Positions 1-12,540 of a DNA stretch of 64,000 nt are shown in pieces (position 1 is the stretch's first letter; every line of letters starts with the position of its first letter). The translations under genes and the position numbers were made by a program. The stretch comes from Liolophura sinensis. Its lineage: Eukaryota; Mollusca; Polyplacophora; Chitonida; Chitonidae. The DNA is taken from positions 63,650,984-63,714,983 of the forward strand of contig NC_088300.1 in NCBI RefSeq assembly GCF_032854445.1. Reading direction: 5' to 3'. A model generated the notes under the pieces. That model saw only the letters and a list, made by a program, of their open reading frames with translations, was not told where the DNA came from and searched no databases.

Positions 1-3000
1 AACAAAACAATTTCACTTACTATGCGTTATTAGAGGTATTATAGATGTATATGAGAACTTTTTCAGGCACCGGGCACAGTTGGGTGCATTACTTTGGGTA
101 TTCAGTTTCCTCCATCCATAAACCTGGATCTCCGCCATATTCGCGAACATCAATCAGTTAGTCAAGTAATATATGCGAACTTTAAATATTCCAATAGCCA
201 TCGAGGAAAGCATACAGATGTCTTGTATGTGATCAGTTTTTAGAATGTGTTAAAGTACCAGGCAAATGATGTCCCCTGAGATCCACATTCCCCCTTTCTC
301 TAAAAGATGACAAGTTTGATCCAGATACGTTTTCCTCGGCAAAATTACTCACTTGCCTCCTGTACAGACTGATATAAGTGTTGGGATCATGCGTTCACTG
401 GGAAATCATAAGGATCGCTGCATATTCTCCGTTACCCAGCGTTAATTATATAAAAGCACATAAATCATTGAAGGGCATTCAGGTGGTGATTACTTTACCT
501 AGATTTATTGGTGCTGGGTCTGTTTGGCCATCACTGGCATTTGGCATAAGCCGGCTGTTTGAGAAGGAATCAATTAATGACCCCTGCGCTGACACCAGAT
601 GGCGCTTGTTTAGACAGTTTACAAGCGACACCTGTGACACTCCAAGGGAAATCATAAAGATGTATAAATCACTGTCAATTGACTGTCATTAAAAATCTGA
701 ATTATATCGTTAAAAATCTCAAATCATTCGGGAAAATGATTTATTGAAATGTCCTTTTATGTATCATGGCAAATTCTTTCATTTACTCGAACGTCGCAAG
801 CTCTCATTTGCGGCCTGTTGGTTATTGCCCTGTTGACATATAGGAATTCAAATCGTTCGTCATATTATCTGCTGGAGCGCCTTACGTCAAAGATGTGGTA
901 TTTTGGAACACATGATATAACCCTTTTTATGACTTGGTATATATTTTAAGCTAAATTGCAAATCGCAGAGGTGGTAAACTACACGTATCTTAATTGAAGG
1001 GATACCGAATCGACGCTTCTTGACAGTGGAGATAGTTTTCCTGGGCTAAATCCTATATCCTTGGTCACGCTTGAACAAATGTGCCATACCTAAATTCAGC
1101 TTAGGCTAACATAGAGTAGGGTTGCCTTTCTCTCACACCAGAGAATCCTTGATAACGCCCTGGATATGGTGATTATAACAGCTGTCTCAATACTGCGCGC
1201 TGTAAGTTGATTCGTACAAAATTTCCTTGATAGTCGCTTTATTACTCAATTAACAAAGAAAAATAGCTTAAGCATGTCAAAAATGCGGCGTTTAAACGGT
1301 AAATAGTAAAATTTCCAAATTATGTTAGGAAATAAAAAACACAATGCCGTATGTGTTTGCAAGAGCCAGTTGATATTTTTTGTCTGAAAAAAAATCTTCA
1401 CAATTCACAAATAATTTTCACACGAAACCTCTAGTCGGCAGCTACCTGTTTGAATTTGTGTGGGGAAAATTCGTATGGTTGACGATAAGCCAAATAATGG
1501 CACGCAGGCAGCCTTCGGAACTGTTCTAGGTCTGGAATTTAATCGCTTTAATCGAGCTTGTTAAGGATATTGGGAATGTTAGGGATTGTGAGCATCGTCC
1601 TTATATACTGAGGGAAAACTATCGATGTATATACACATGATAGGTGTAGCTGCATGCAGATATTGTTTTCTTTTCCTTTAGCGTATTTAGGGAAGTCCTT
1701 TTTGTACAATTCTGTAGTTTCAAAATTTTTCCCTGTTTCGTGGAATGCAAATCGACAAAATGTAGGCCTAAACGACGTGTTAAAAAAGGCTGATGTATCC
1801 ATAACTTATGCAATCTTATTCTAATATCATAAAAAAGATGTTACTATAGAAACAAGTGTCACTTTGAAATATTTCAGACATCCGCTATGCACTATCCGCT
1901 ATAGTAAGCTATGCAGATAACAATTCGGTAACAGCAAGCAGTCTGACATAGGCAGAGAGTAGGCTTCGCCTGTTATACTTACTTTGCACAAAAAATTATA
2001 GTTGAAGGTAGTGTGAATCCGTAGCCGTAAATGGTATAATAACCAGTGTGTCAGCAGCTAATAGAGCGAAGACTCAAAGAAGTCGATTAATTTGAAAATA
2101 TCTGTCAAATACTGCGTGAATGGTAAATGAGCGTGGTTTCATGGTTGAAATACTGTATCCTTGGCCAATCCCTATACACATTAGGCCCGGTTTGAACCAA
2201 ATAGTGCGTTTTACTTGCATTTTTCCAAAATAAAAATAATATGGCACGTTACATTTTTTGATGTCGTTCGATGTTGCTTTCTCGACACTTGGACAAGATT
2301 TAATCGACTGCACACAAATCAGAAACAAACGGAATATTAGCAAGAAACTGTGGTGAGATTAGGTATCAGTAGAATCGCGATGTGATCTCGCGTTGGAGCC
2401 CAAATCTCGATGGAATTTCTCTCGAATCTGACAACAATGAACACATATTACTATATTCCAACTATTTTTACGTCATATGCGATTGAAATATTAGTGGAAT
2501 CCTACATACGAAATTTTATTTCCCGAAAAACGTGATGAAATCATAGAGATAGCTGAACCGTGTACGCTTAGGAACATCTTTAATGACGTTGTTGTTGAAC
2601 TAGTTGAACTGACAACAGGGGTCGCTCGTCCTCGACTAAAACCGTACCGCTCTAAAAACAGATGTAACCTTCAGCATAGTTATTAAAACAAGTTCACACA
2701 CACAGGTTTGCTTAGAATCTGTTTGATGTAGGAACTTAATCGAGACTGTAATTAGACTAATAACTGGTTGGAGATAGCGTGGAACCCGCGAGCCTACATA
2801 ACAGCGTTCTTACCAGAGGGCCATCGAGTGTATCTTCGGGGCTGTGATACCTCTGTGATTGGGTGCCTTAGAGAAGATGATAGGAACCCGTGAAGGGTAG
2901 ATTTAAATAGCTGTCCACCAACAAATTGCAATTACTGTTTGTGCTTTGGGTGCTCCCTACATATCGCTTATGGCCATATAATATACATATATCAATCAGC

Positions 3001-3077
3001 CTCTGATGGGTTTGATGGAGAAAAGGATGCTGGCATAATTGACAGCAACTACAGGTTCATTCACCTAAAAATAACGA
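1..3077. other. No recognisable gene
   Basis: AT-rich unique DNA. Open frames up to 104 codons show no domain or splice support. Confidence 0.5.
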
Positions 3078-3457
3078 TAGGTTGGACTAGTTAATGAACA
3101 CTCTGCAGAATGGCCAACATGTGACTTTGTATAATTTGTTTTTCTGACGACTCACCAACATCTTGAGTTCGTGTTTGATCGTAAAAGTAAAGGCCCGGTC
3201 GCCTAATAATGGATAGGCGTACCTCAGGTACATGTATAAGGTGGTCTAGACCTCTGCTTGTCTTATAATGTCAAGGTTTTGTTTTGTATGTGATGAATAT
3301 ACTAATCCAGCTTACTGATGGAGAAAACAAACTCCCATTTCCATCTACCTGAATAATTCCCTGTTGTAAAACCGCATCCGAACTGGTGAGTCGACAGAGA
3401 AACACACTGTACACACAATGGACATTCTGAAATATGTTCATTAACTAATCCAAACTA
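3078..3457. mobile_element. MITE with ~80 bp terminal inverted repeats
   Basis: The left end TAGGTTGGACTAGTTAATGA and the right end (read on the minus strand) TAGTTTGGATTAGTTAATGA continue matching imperfectly to CGACTCACCA on each arm. The element is about 380 bp, has no coding frame, and could be bounded by TA, as in Tc1/mariner-type MITEs. Confidence 0.75.
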
Positions 3458-4986
3458 CTGGCCGACAAACGGTAGCTGGATTCTATCCCGCGGGCATTCC
3501 GTTGAATGGACCAGCGAGAGCAATTTAGTGCATGTAAAAATAAAGATGAGCGCGAGAAGAAAAAGACTATTCAGAACAGCATCTGAAAATAGTTTTTCTT
3601 ATTTTTTAAAAGATTCTTTTCACTGAATTAAATGCACTCAATTGCTGGTTGGTTTGTATAGACTTGCAGAGGATCAATTTTATAAAGCGCACTTTGGCAA
3701 ATAATCAGAAACGACTTCGTGGAATCGGCCTCAGATTGATATCCTTTGTCTCCATTGACGTCATACACCGTCTTCTACACCTTTATGTTCAGGTCTGGAT
3801 ACAATTTTTGTGAACTTTACACTTGTAATGTATGTATGTACGTGAGAAAGCGAATCTGACATTAAATGCATACTTTAGGATCCGGGAAAAGTGACGACAG
3901 AAATTATTAACAGGCTTCATACGGCGAAAACTAAAACAAAACAAAGCAAATGAAGATAATTTTAGACACAAATTTTAATGGGCTTTCTACAAGTGATTAC
4001 TTACACTTTCTTTCCTTGGCGTATATTAAATTCAGCTGCTTACATGTAAGATAAGGTCAGTACTATATTAAGGTTTTCGTGAAGGCTAGATGGCAACCCC
4101 AGACATCACTGATTGCACATCATCAGATATCAGACATACTTCAGTCAAGTGAAACGAAGTCTTCTGTGTAATTGGCTTAGCAATAGTCTGATGCCCAGTC
4201 AGAGTGAAGACGCAATACTTAGATCACTCTTACTTGGTCAAGATAATTAGGATACGTCAGAGTAAATGATAAGTTAATTGCGATGAGCAGATTGGCTTGA
4301 AGGTTACTGGCAGGCAAATCGTGAGATTCGTGTACAGGCTATGGAAGGCCTGGAAATGCCGTGCATGGAGCCCAGAGGAGTCTTCAACAGGTGTTTTCCC
4401 GTGAAAGGCCGCGGGTAACGAGATACAAAGTATAAAAACTTTTCCCATGAGAAACTAAATCAAGTCTCAGGGACGGTATAAAAATAACACTGTGATAGGA
4501 AAAGTGCAAGATTTGAAGCGTATGCACGGTTGATGATGGCAACTAGACCTTCCACATACATGTAGCTCTCTTTGCCCACTGTTGAGCCCTGGCCATGCTG
4601 GGTTGACTTGAATTACCCCGGGCATGTCTGAACCGTTTAAATGAGAACTGTGACCCCGGTATTTGCTCCTATCGATTGTACTTGAGATTTTCACTCCGCC
4701 GTTGGCACTTAAAAGAATTGGAATCTGGCCATCGACCATAAGTTCGAACGAGAGTCTACAGACGGACGTAACACGGGTTCTTAATACCCTGTTTGCAGAT
4801 GAATATTTTAAAATATCTGTTCAACTGTCTTCATTTAGAAGATTCATTATACCCAAGAAAACAAGTTACTGACCAACAAAATTAGATAAGGACTCCAAGC
4901 CTTGTGTCAGTTAAGAAATGTTTAATTATGCCTGTGTTTACTGACAATAAATAGTTCATAGGGGTTTGTTACATTTTAACTCGGCT
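3458..4986. other. No recognisable gene
   Basis: Unique DNA with one imperfect inverted repeat at about 3557-3602 (AAGAAAAAGACTATTCAG and its near complement). Confidence 0.45.
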
Positions 4987-5262
4987 TTGATTGATTAATT
5001 GATTGATTGATTGATTGGTTTATTTATTTACTTATGTATTTATTTCATTGTGTTTTACACCGTTGTAAAGAATATTTCAATATATGCGATGGCGGCCAGC
5101 ATTATAGTGGGAGGAAACCGGGCAGAGCCAGGGAGAAACCCACGATCATCTGCAGGTTGCTGGAGGACCTTCCCACGTACGGCCAAACAGGATGAAGCCA
5201 CCAAGAACTGCGACCACATTGGTCAGAAGCTGCTGGATCCTTACGCATTATTGGAGCGCAAA
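4987..5262 (-). mobile_element. SINE-A, near full length
   Basis: tRNA-related head at the right, core GGCGGCCAGCATTATAGTGG and GATT-repeat tail at the left. Source of spurious frames on the plus strand. Confidence 0.85.
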
Positions 5263-6116
5263 TCATTTCGGCGGGGGACACCCCAAACTTTGCTTTGAAT
5301 CAGTATATAAAGCCATGAACATGATCACTCAACATCAACCTGTTCTCAAGATGCGTAAAAACACATCTTTCCCCTGTTGTTGCTCTGCAGTTCACAGAAC
5401 AACTTCTTTGCTTTACATGCACAAATATACAGAAGCAGTCACACATTGCAGCACAGAACAATAGCGTGCACTACTTGAAATGACTTTGGCAATTTTCCCC
5501 TTGCATAATATGATACAATTACATGATTCCAGTTAAGAGGATTCAATGGCTTATAGACCAGCCTTGGGAATACTGATTTTGACAAATCCACCCATCATTA
5601 TATTTATTAAATTGATATCAGTTTGATTCAAGTCACAGCCTTTCAACTCTTTACTGATACACGTCAAACTGCCAAAATTCCGTCATAACCTTCCATGACA
5701 CGTCACCTTACGTTGTGCGTTGTATTCGTGGTTAGTTATAGTAGATCAGCCAATATTCAACAGTGGCTTGCCGCATATTTCATTTATTTGGAAAGATGGA
5801 CTTTACGAAACAACACGTGAAGAGAATTAGACCAATCGCGAATACTACACAATGTGAATCTTATAATGAACACAAGTATGAAAAGAACATGATAATTCAA
5901 AAAGATATTTGGTGATTAGAGCCAGCTTACCAACCCAATAGGCATGTGATAATCAGCGATTTTAAAGTACAGATACACGGGGCGCAAAAACCCAATCTTA
6001 TATAACGTATCATAGAGCAAGTTGTCTCAGAAGAACGATCAGTTAAACACATGTATATCATATAATACCCTCTGATCAAATTATAAAACATTGTCATGTG
6101 ATAAATTGTTTACGTT
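5263..6116. other. No recognisable gene
   Basis: Unique AT-rich DNA; nothing seen. Confidence 0.5.
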
Positions 6117-6178
6117 CACCGTCGTCATACAAGTGAAATATACTTGAATAAGGCGCAAAACACCAATCATATAAATGA
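6117..6178 (+). mobile_element. SINE-A 3' fragment
   Basis: CCGTCGTCATACAAGTGAAA followed by AAAACACCAATCATATAAAT. Confidence 0.7.
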
Positions 6179-6261
6179 ATATTTTTTTATGTCTTGTTCT
6201 AAAGGCATATAACGTAAAAACTCACATCAAATCTCTTTTCACTTTTGTTTAAAAGCTATGG

Positions 6262-6322
6262 ATGTTGGCATTGTTAGCATTTGGGCCTTCCCTGCAGAAG
6301 GGGACTGCTGAGGAGGGATCAG
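6262..6322 (+). CDS. Candidate signal-peptide exon
   Basis: The frame MLALLAFGPSLQKGTAEEGS runs from ATG to a phase 1 donor (ATCAG|GTAATG), after a pyrimidine-rich stretch ending TTTAAAAG that could be an acceptor. A short hydrophobic start with a phase 1 donor is typical of secreted proteins. No partner exon was recognised downstream, so this is speculative. Confidence 0.2.
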
Positions 6323-6649
6323 GTAATGTAAATTGCCTCATCTATCACGTAGACTTTGACTGATGCTGAATAAGTGATCACTGTTCACAAGCAGGAAATT
6401 AAAAACTCCTGGCGCAAGTGCATTCATCTTTTTGCCAGGTGCGTTGTCGAAATGTAACCTTGCTTTTCTTTCCGTGATTGACGAACTTATTTAGCATGAG
6501 TGCATATAATGGGGCACCAAATTAGAAACACTACACTGTAAAAGAAACATAATTTGTTTACTGTGAGGAATATTAATACTTGGCCAGGGAGGAACTGAGA
6601 TGATGGTGCTAGACAATAGCTGACAAAACATTTTCGACTGAAGTAAAAT

Positions 6650-6813
6650 GCGCTCTCCGGTCGCACGAAGGAATGTCCGTCCACAACCGCAGATTTTCGT
6701 GGATATCACCCGGCGCTCTGCTCGGTTTGTTCCCACCACAACACTAGCCGCCATTGTATATGTGAAATTCTTGAGTACAGCATTATACTCCAATCAAATA
6801 CACAAATAAATAA
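6650..6813 (+). mobile_element. SINE-A, 5'-truncated
   Basis: Core CTCGGTTTGTTCCCACCACA and tail CCAATCAAATACACAAATAA. Confidence 0.8.
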
Positions 6814-9069
6814 CTAGTCAGGAGTTTACCACACCGTTTATAGCTAATATCACCTTAGAACACTCAAACGTAGAAGCAAAGGTCACTATTTGCCCGTCTT
6901 AGAGACCAGTATCTTTGACGAAAGATAAAATGGTTTAATTTAACACTTGGCCCAGGTGATGAAATGTTAGTCAACAACGAAGGACCCGCGTGCAAAATCT
7001 CCAGCTGGACGGTTATCACGTTGACGTAAGATCAATCAACGTTAGGTTTGTGCTGCTACCAACACGTCATTTGAAGTTTTGCCTGGAAGTTGCTGCAACA
7101 GCCAAACGGTAAGTAGCCATGAGTGATTTCGTTAAAACTCAGATAAATTGGTTATAAATAATGAATTATTATGAACGATGTAATAGCGTTTAGCTGACTA
7201 AAAGCTATGCCAAGCTTCAGGATGCAGATCGATGGAATCATCGACACTTTTATTTTTTCTGAAAGCTAGGATTAATCCATTAATGGTTTCTTTAGGCTTG
7301 GTCATTACAACAGAGCTAGCTTATAGGATGCCTTGGCTGACCTGGCCAAAGGACTATCTTGAAAGTTACACGGTCTGTAGTTTCACGCGATTGGTTGATT
7401 GGGTTGAGTCCAGTTACTGGATCCGTTGAACAGCAGGGCCCACATATACACCTGAATGGCCAAACACAGTGTAGTGTGCATCAACTTGACATCGAGCATC
7501 TGGTGTCTGACAGCTCAAAGTTATCACTCTTATATGTTCCAAGGAGAATTTTAAAAGAATATAGAAGTTATTTCTAATTTTACTGATGACAGAAGTAAAA
7601 ATACATATTCATTGTCTTTTTCTTGGTACGGGGGAGGGAGGAGAGGGAGAGACTTGGCTTAAATTACGTTGAAATTTCCGATCCTCGACCCATATCTTTT
7701 TATAAGCTAACGATAACACATCTCTGTATTAGCAAACATTCTGCTGAAAGTGAAAACCAACTGCGTCATCAAAGCTCAGGTGTCGTTTGTTCAGGCCATT
7801 ACTTGTTTATTTTTCAGATGATATGGGAGGTTTTGACAGCATGTATCTCAGAGGCTCTATAAAATTTCACCTTACATAACATTGCCCATTTTTTGGCTGT
7901 GACAAAGACCCTACTCACTGACGTTTCTTATGTTTTATATGAGCAGATTATGTTACTCTGTTCGAGATGTTGTTCTGGAAATAAGATGCAATAATTGGCG
8001 TTACTGATCAATATCATGATGAAATGAGGCTGTTTAAGTGTACTGTAAGTATATTCTAGAGGTGTGAATACTTCATCAACCAGATTTACAAAATAACCCA
8101 CAAAAACAGATTGTGGACCTCCGTAGGCCGGTGATCAAGACACTTAAATTAATTATCACACACTACGTTATAAATTCAGGAATCAAGTTTGCTTGGAAAT
8201 TAGGCTTAGATGTTTCCGTGTTGGAAACATTTACTTCACCGAGATAATCAGGTGTGCCCATGAGATTTTGATTACCGCAATTCCACAATCATGCGAATGT
8301 ACACGTCATCTTGTATTTCGTGATACGGTACCTTAAACTAGGCTTACATGTTAATGCAGCCCTCTATCGAAAGTATGACACTTTCCACGAAAGCAAAATT
8401 CTTTGAATTAGAAAGCAGCACAAAAATCCCAAATATGGTCCCGTATGGGACTGTGGAATTAGATGAAATGTGGTATGATTTCGTGGAATTTTCCCCTCAA
8501 CGGTCTGAAAAATATAATGGGATTTTCATTGTTGTTCGCCAATGTCGGATAAATCAAAGACAACTTCTCCCTGTGAATGTCTTGGTTGACAAATTTATGT
8601 GAACTTAAATTACTGAAATTATAACGAAGGATTGGGAAGCTTTAGGCTGCATTTCTGGAAGGACAATCAAGTAGAGTTTGATATGGCATAATTTCTCTGT
8701 ATTTATGCGTGTATATATTATGTAACTATAGCTGTATACCTATTCTCTGTACTGATTTCCGATCTTTACCGGAATGGAGTGATTTTCATATGCTGCGAAC
8801 GGCAAGCTTTATCAAGATCATTTCTGGGTTTGTGCTTCGGAACTTAATGTCCCGCGGCATGTTCAACTATATACATGCAAGGCCTTTGGGGAATATAGCC
8901 ATGTCTGTTAAATACATCAAACATGTTAACGGAATGATCGCGCGTTACTTGTAAGATTATTTGGGGGAATCTGACTTGATTATTTTGTGTAAACTATAGT
9001 ATAATACCGAGTGTGGTCAATGTAATTCCATGTCGGATTATAGATCATAGCGTCAGTTAATGTCAAAGC
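6814..9069. other. No recognisable gene
   Basis: Short frames only; none with domain-like composition. Confidence 0.5.
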
Positions 9070-9275
9070 AGGTTCTCACTGGCTAAGATATTTCCAGCCT
9101 CTTGACTGATGGGGTGGCACGTTCAAATCCAGCCTGTGCTGTGTAAGGTGTTGAGTCAAGATTTTTTGGTAACTTGCAAAGGTCAGTGGTCTAAGCCGGA
9201 CAGCTCTGTTTCATCCTTTAGCCTATCGCCGTTATATAAGTGAAATATTTTACAGCACTAAATATTCTTCAGACG
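9070..9275 (+). mobile_element. Old tRNA-headed SINE relic
   Basis: B-box-like ACGTTCAAATCCAGCC and the family-A 3' motif CGCCGTTATATAAGTGAAAT. Confidence 0.5.
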
Positions 9276-11204
9276 AAAGTCCACATTTCAGAATGGGTAA
9301 ATAATTCTTTTTTTATTAACATTAATAAGCATTATATGATATTTGAGAGTTAGGTTAAAGTATTACCATGTTAGTTTAAAATATAATTTCACTTTCTTAC
9401 AGTGATAGATAATGTTGTTAGTATTTATGCCAGATCAGAAAGTACTGCTTAGAGGAATTTCAGTGGACCACTGCAACATCTCGGTCTCATTTAGCAATAG
9501 ATCTGCGTATCTCTTGTTAACGAGAAATACTTTTTTATCGTGTCGATTAACTTGGATGACCAAATGGAATGTTTTACCTTAGATGACACCAAATACAGGG
9601 ATTTATGAAATTAATCTAGCCATTTCGCCAACGGCTTAAAAACGTGCTACGATAAATTGGCTTTGCAGTTAATCATCTGCTGATTGGTTTTCCACCTATG
9701 CGCCATTTTCTCTTTACAGAAGTTTAAGCTCTCCATTTCCTATAATCTGCCTTCAGCAGTTTTGGGCCAGTTATAACTGAAGACTACAAAGAGAAAAGGC
9801 TGGTACACCACGCATTATATATAGCTGTTACTGAAATGTATACCGCTGTATCACTTATTGCCATAATCAGTCTATTAAAACCTTAACCTGCCCTGGGGAT
9901 AGAGTAGTATCCTCATTATAGCACGTAACTAATACGTCCCTTTCTCAGCATTCGATTGGCTCTTGACCAATAACTCGCTAAAACAAAATTAAGAGCTTTA
10001 GTATTTAAAAGGCTTAAGTGCTTTAACATCAAAGCACATAGCAAACGCAGTCATTAATTTTACAATAATTTGGGCAGTTTTCCGGCCTATATAATACAAC
10101 GACTGTGGTCAAGTTGCAAACGAATAGTTCTTCTGGAAACAGGCGCTGCAAGTTGGCACAAAAGATTGATTGATTGATATGTTGTTTAATTACACATGCA
10201 TTGGTGTATTGATTTACTTAGCCTTAGTTTTGCGCTGAATTATAAGGTGGACTTTTTGAGGGAGTAGACAGGGAAAGCCATCGCTTTAGGCAATTACGTG
10301 AGGCAGTCCCTGACAGTGTAATAATAGCCTTTGTGAGACAAATGAATTGATTGATTAATTTATTTAAGCCGGCTTAATAGAGGCATCCGCAGGTTACTAC
10401 GCGTTTGAGACGAAACAGCAGAAAAATCCTTCTACATGTGACCTTTTAGAAAGTTTTCATTTAATGACTTGCACAGTCTACATCACTTCTCTAGTATACT
10501 TATTTATTTATTTGATTGGTGTTATACACCGTACTCAAGAATATTTCACTCTTCTCTAGTACAGAATTGCCGCTTACACTATATTTTTGGCTGTGCATTG
10601 TATATATAAAATATATAATTACTGAGCAGAGAAAAAATTCTAATACCACATTTTCCATAAACTTAACAACTCTCGTTTCAATTTTTGATGGACTATCACA
10701 AACACACTTAGAGAAGTTATTACACAAAGCTTTTAATTTTTGCCAAAATTCAAGATGTTTCGTCTGTTATTGCAAAACTTTGTGGAAGTTTCCTTTGTAA
10801 AAATTAATCATTAAGTACACTTAATATAGATATCAAAAGATATCCAATATAAAGCTGTATTGAAATTGTTTATTGCTTATCTATCTTTATGTTTTTTGAC
10901 CATAGAGTCGTTATTGGCGATGCACCTCATTTATGCTTACCAAAAATGTAACAAATTTTGTGAATTCATTGATGGTTAGATGAATGAACCAAGGCCGCTT
11001 TGACGTCACGCCATGCCAAAATTCCAAGGGGAACAACCCGTGGCGTTTTAAACAAATTATTGATTGTATATGTTTGTGTGCGTTTCAACTCTGGCCAAAA
11101 TATGGCATAAAATGTGTAAAAGTATACATGCAAAATGACAGACAAGTGCAACACAATCATGATCATGAACTTACTTTAATAACTTTCCATGTCAAACCAC
11201 AAAT
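9276..11204. other. No recognisable gene apart from a SINE fragment
   Basis: AT-rich unique DNA. Confidence 0.5.
10497..10556 (-). mobile_element. SINE-A 3' fragment
   Basis: GATTGGTGTTATACACCGTA then CTCAAGAATATTTCACT. Confidence 0.8.
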
Positions 11205-11358
11205 CTTTGTCGTGGGAAGGTCTGCCAGCAACCTGCTGATGGTCGTTGGTTTCTTCCCGGCTTTGCCCGGTTTCCTCCCACCATAATGCTGGCCTCCGTC
11301 GTACAAGTGAAATATTCTTGAGTACGGCGTAAAACACCAATCAAATAAATAAATAAAA
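11205..11358 (+). mobile_element. SINE-A, 5'-truncated
   Basis: From GGTCTGCCAGCAACCTGCTG to TACGGCGTAAAACACCAATC and AAATAAATAAA. Confidence 0.9.
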
Positions 11359-11689
11359 ACCTCTGTAGTTTACCGTGTCATTTCCGATTCAGTTATTTTA
11401 AAGATCATTATTCAAAAAAAAATTTGCAGCCATTTCATAATCTACAAAGTATGTTTGATTTCCTCGTCCTGACATAATACCATAAAGTTGGGCGGGAAAC
11501 AAAAATTATCTGAATTTTTATTATGAGCATGATGAGAATTTGACAATTATATTGGCAGCTCTGCATCAAAAACTTATTGGCTAATGACTGCGTTTTATTT
11601 TTATGGCTTAATGTTTCGGGAAAGTGTTTTTGTGTGACCGTTAAAATATCTTACCGCTACCGAAGTCATTTAGGGTTCATCTTGAGTTC

Positions 11690-11865
11690 CTTGTGTGTTT
11701 AAACTCAGTCAGTATCACCGCAGTTAAGCCTAGATCAAGACGAGTTATTAGTCGTCTTTTCGAGTTGTTCAGTAACCAGATTATGGTTCAATGATATCTT
11801 CAGCCACCAGTAAATGTAGTTCGTCTTTAATATTATACATAATAGGTGTCACAATCGACTCGATT
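11690..11865 (-). pseudogene. Possible Gypsy-type RT fragment
   Basis: Reads IKDELHLLVAEDIIEP, then after stops NDFGSGKIF. These resemble the I-x-x-E-L-x-x-L-x-x-x-x-I-I-E-P and L-x-x-x-G-x-x-x-x-F motifs of LTR-retrotransposon RT. Only two motifs, both decayed. Confidence 0.35.
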
Positions 11866-11924
11866 AATATTGTTTCAAAAACTAGTGGGAATTTTTTTTG
11901 GATATATCAAGGAGGGGAAAAAAT

Positions 11925-12540
11925 CGAAAATAGAACCTTGCGGTACTCCGGCTAGCAACTTGTTAAAGTCTGCGTGAGAGCCATCAATAACAACTCGCCG
12001 CTGACGTTAGGGGATGGTTTTCAACCCAGGATAATTCTGTGCCATTAATCCTATATGATTTAACTTCATCAGTAAACCTTTGTGCCAGATAAGATCAAAG
12101 GCTTTTAAGATACCGCAAAAAAGATGAAGAAAACTTGCAGTCAAGCCTTACAAATACCGAAATTAAGATCGAATACCTACAGAGTGGTTTTATGAACGAG
12201 GTAAAAACTCGTACTGACATGGAGAAACGCTAGGTTCCAAAATGATGGAACAGTAGACAGAAAATAACACGATTAAAAATCTTACACAAAGATATATGCC
12301 TGCAAGTAGGCGGCTCAACAGGATTCCCGATTTCAAAGATGGTAGCACCTTTGCAGTTTGCCAGGTCTAAGGAAATTAACCAGTGTTTACTGGTGTCTGG
12401 AAAAGACAGTTATTGATCTGTAGATTTCCTGCACGGTTTCATGTAGAATTTTTTGGTTTATACCATCATGTACAGTAGCCTTTCTCACAGGTTGGTCCCT
12501 TTGCTTCGTTGATGATACAAAATTTTTAGTTATTCTAGAC
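11925..12540 (-). pseudogene. Decayed LINE reverse transcriptase (CR1/Jockey-like)
   Basis: On the minus strand, broken across frames, one reads KATVHDGINQKIL (usually KATGPDGI), then GNPVEPPTCRHISL (usually GDP..NYRPISL), then KAFDLIWHKGLLMKLNHIG, RRVVIDGSH and LAGVPQGSI. These are conserved non-LTR RT motifs in the correct order. Frameshifts and stops throughout show it is long dead. The catalytic YADD/FADD box is not seen; the element seems to end or be interrupted just after VPQGSI. Confidence 0.8.
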
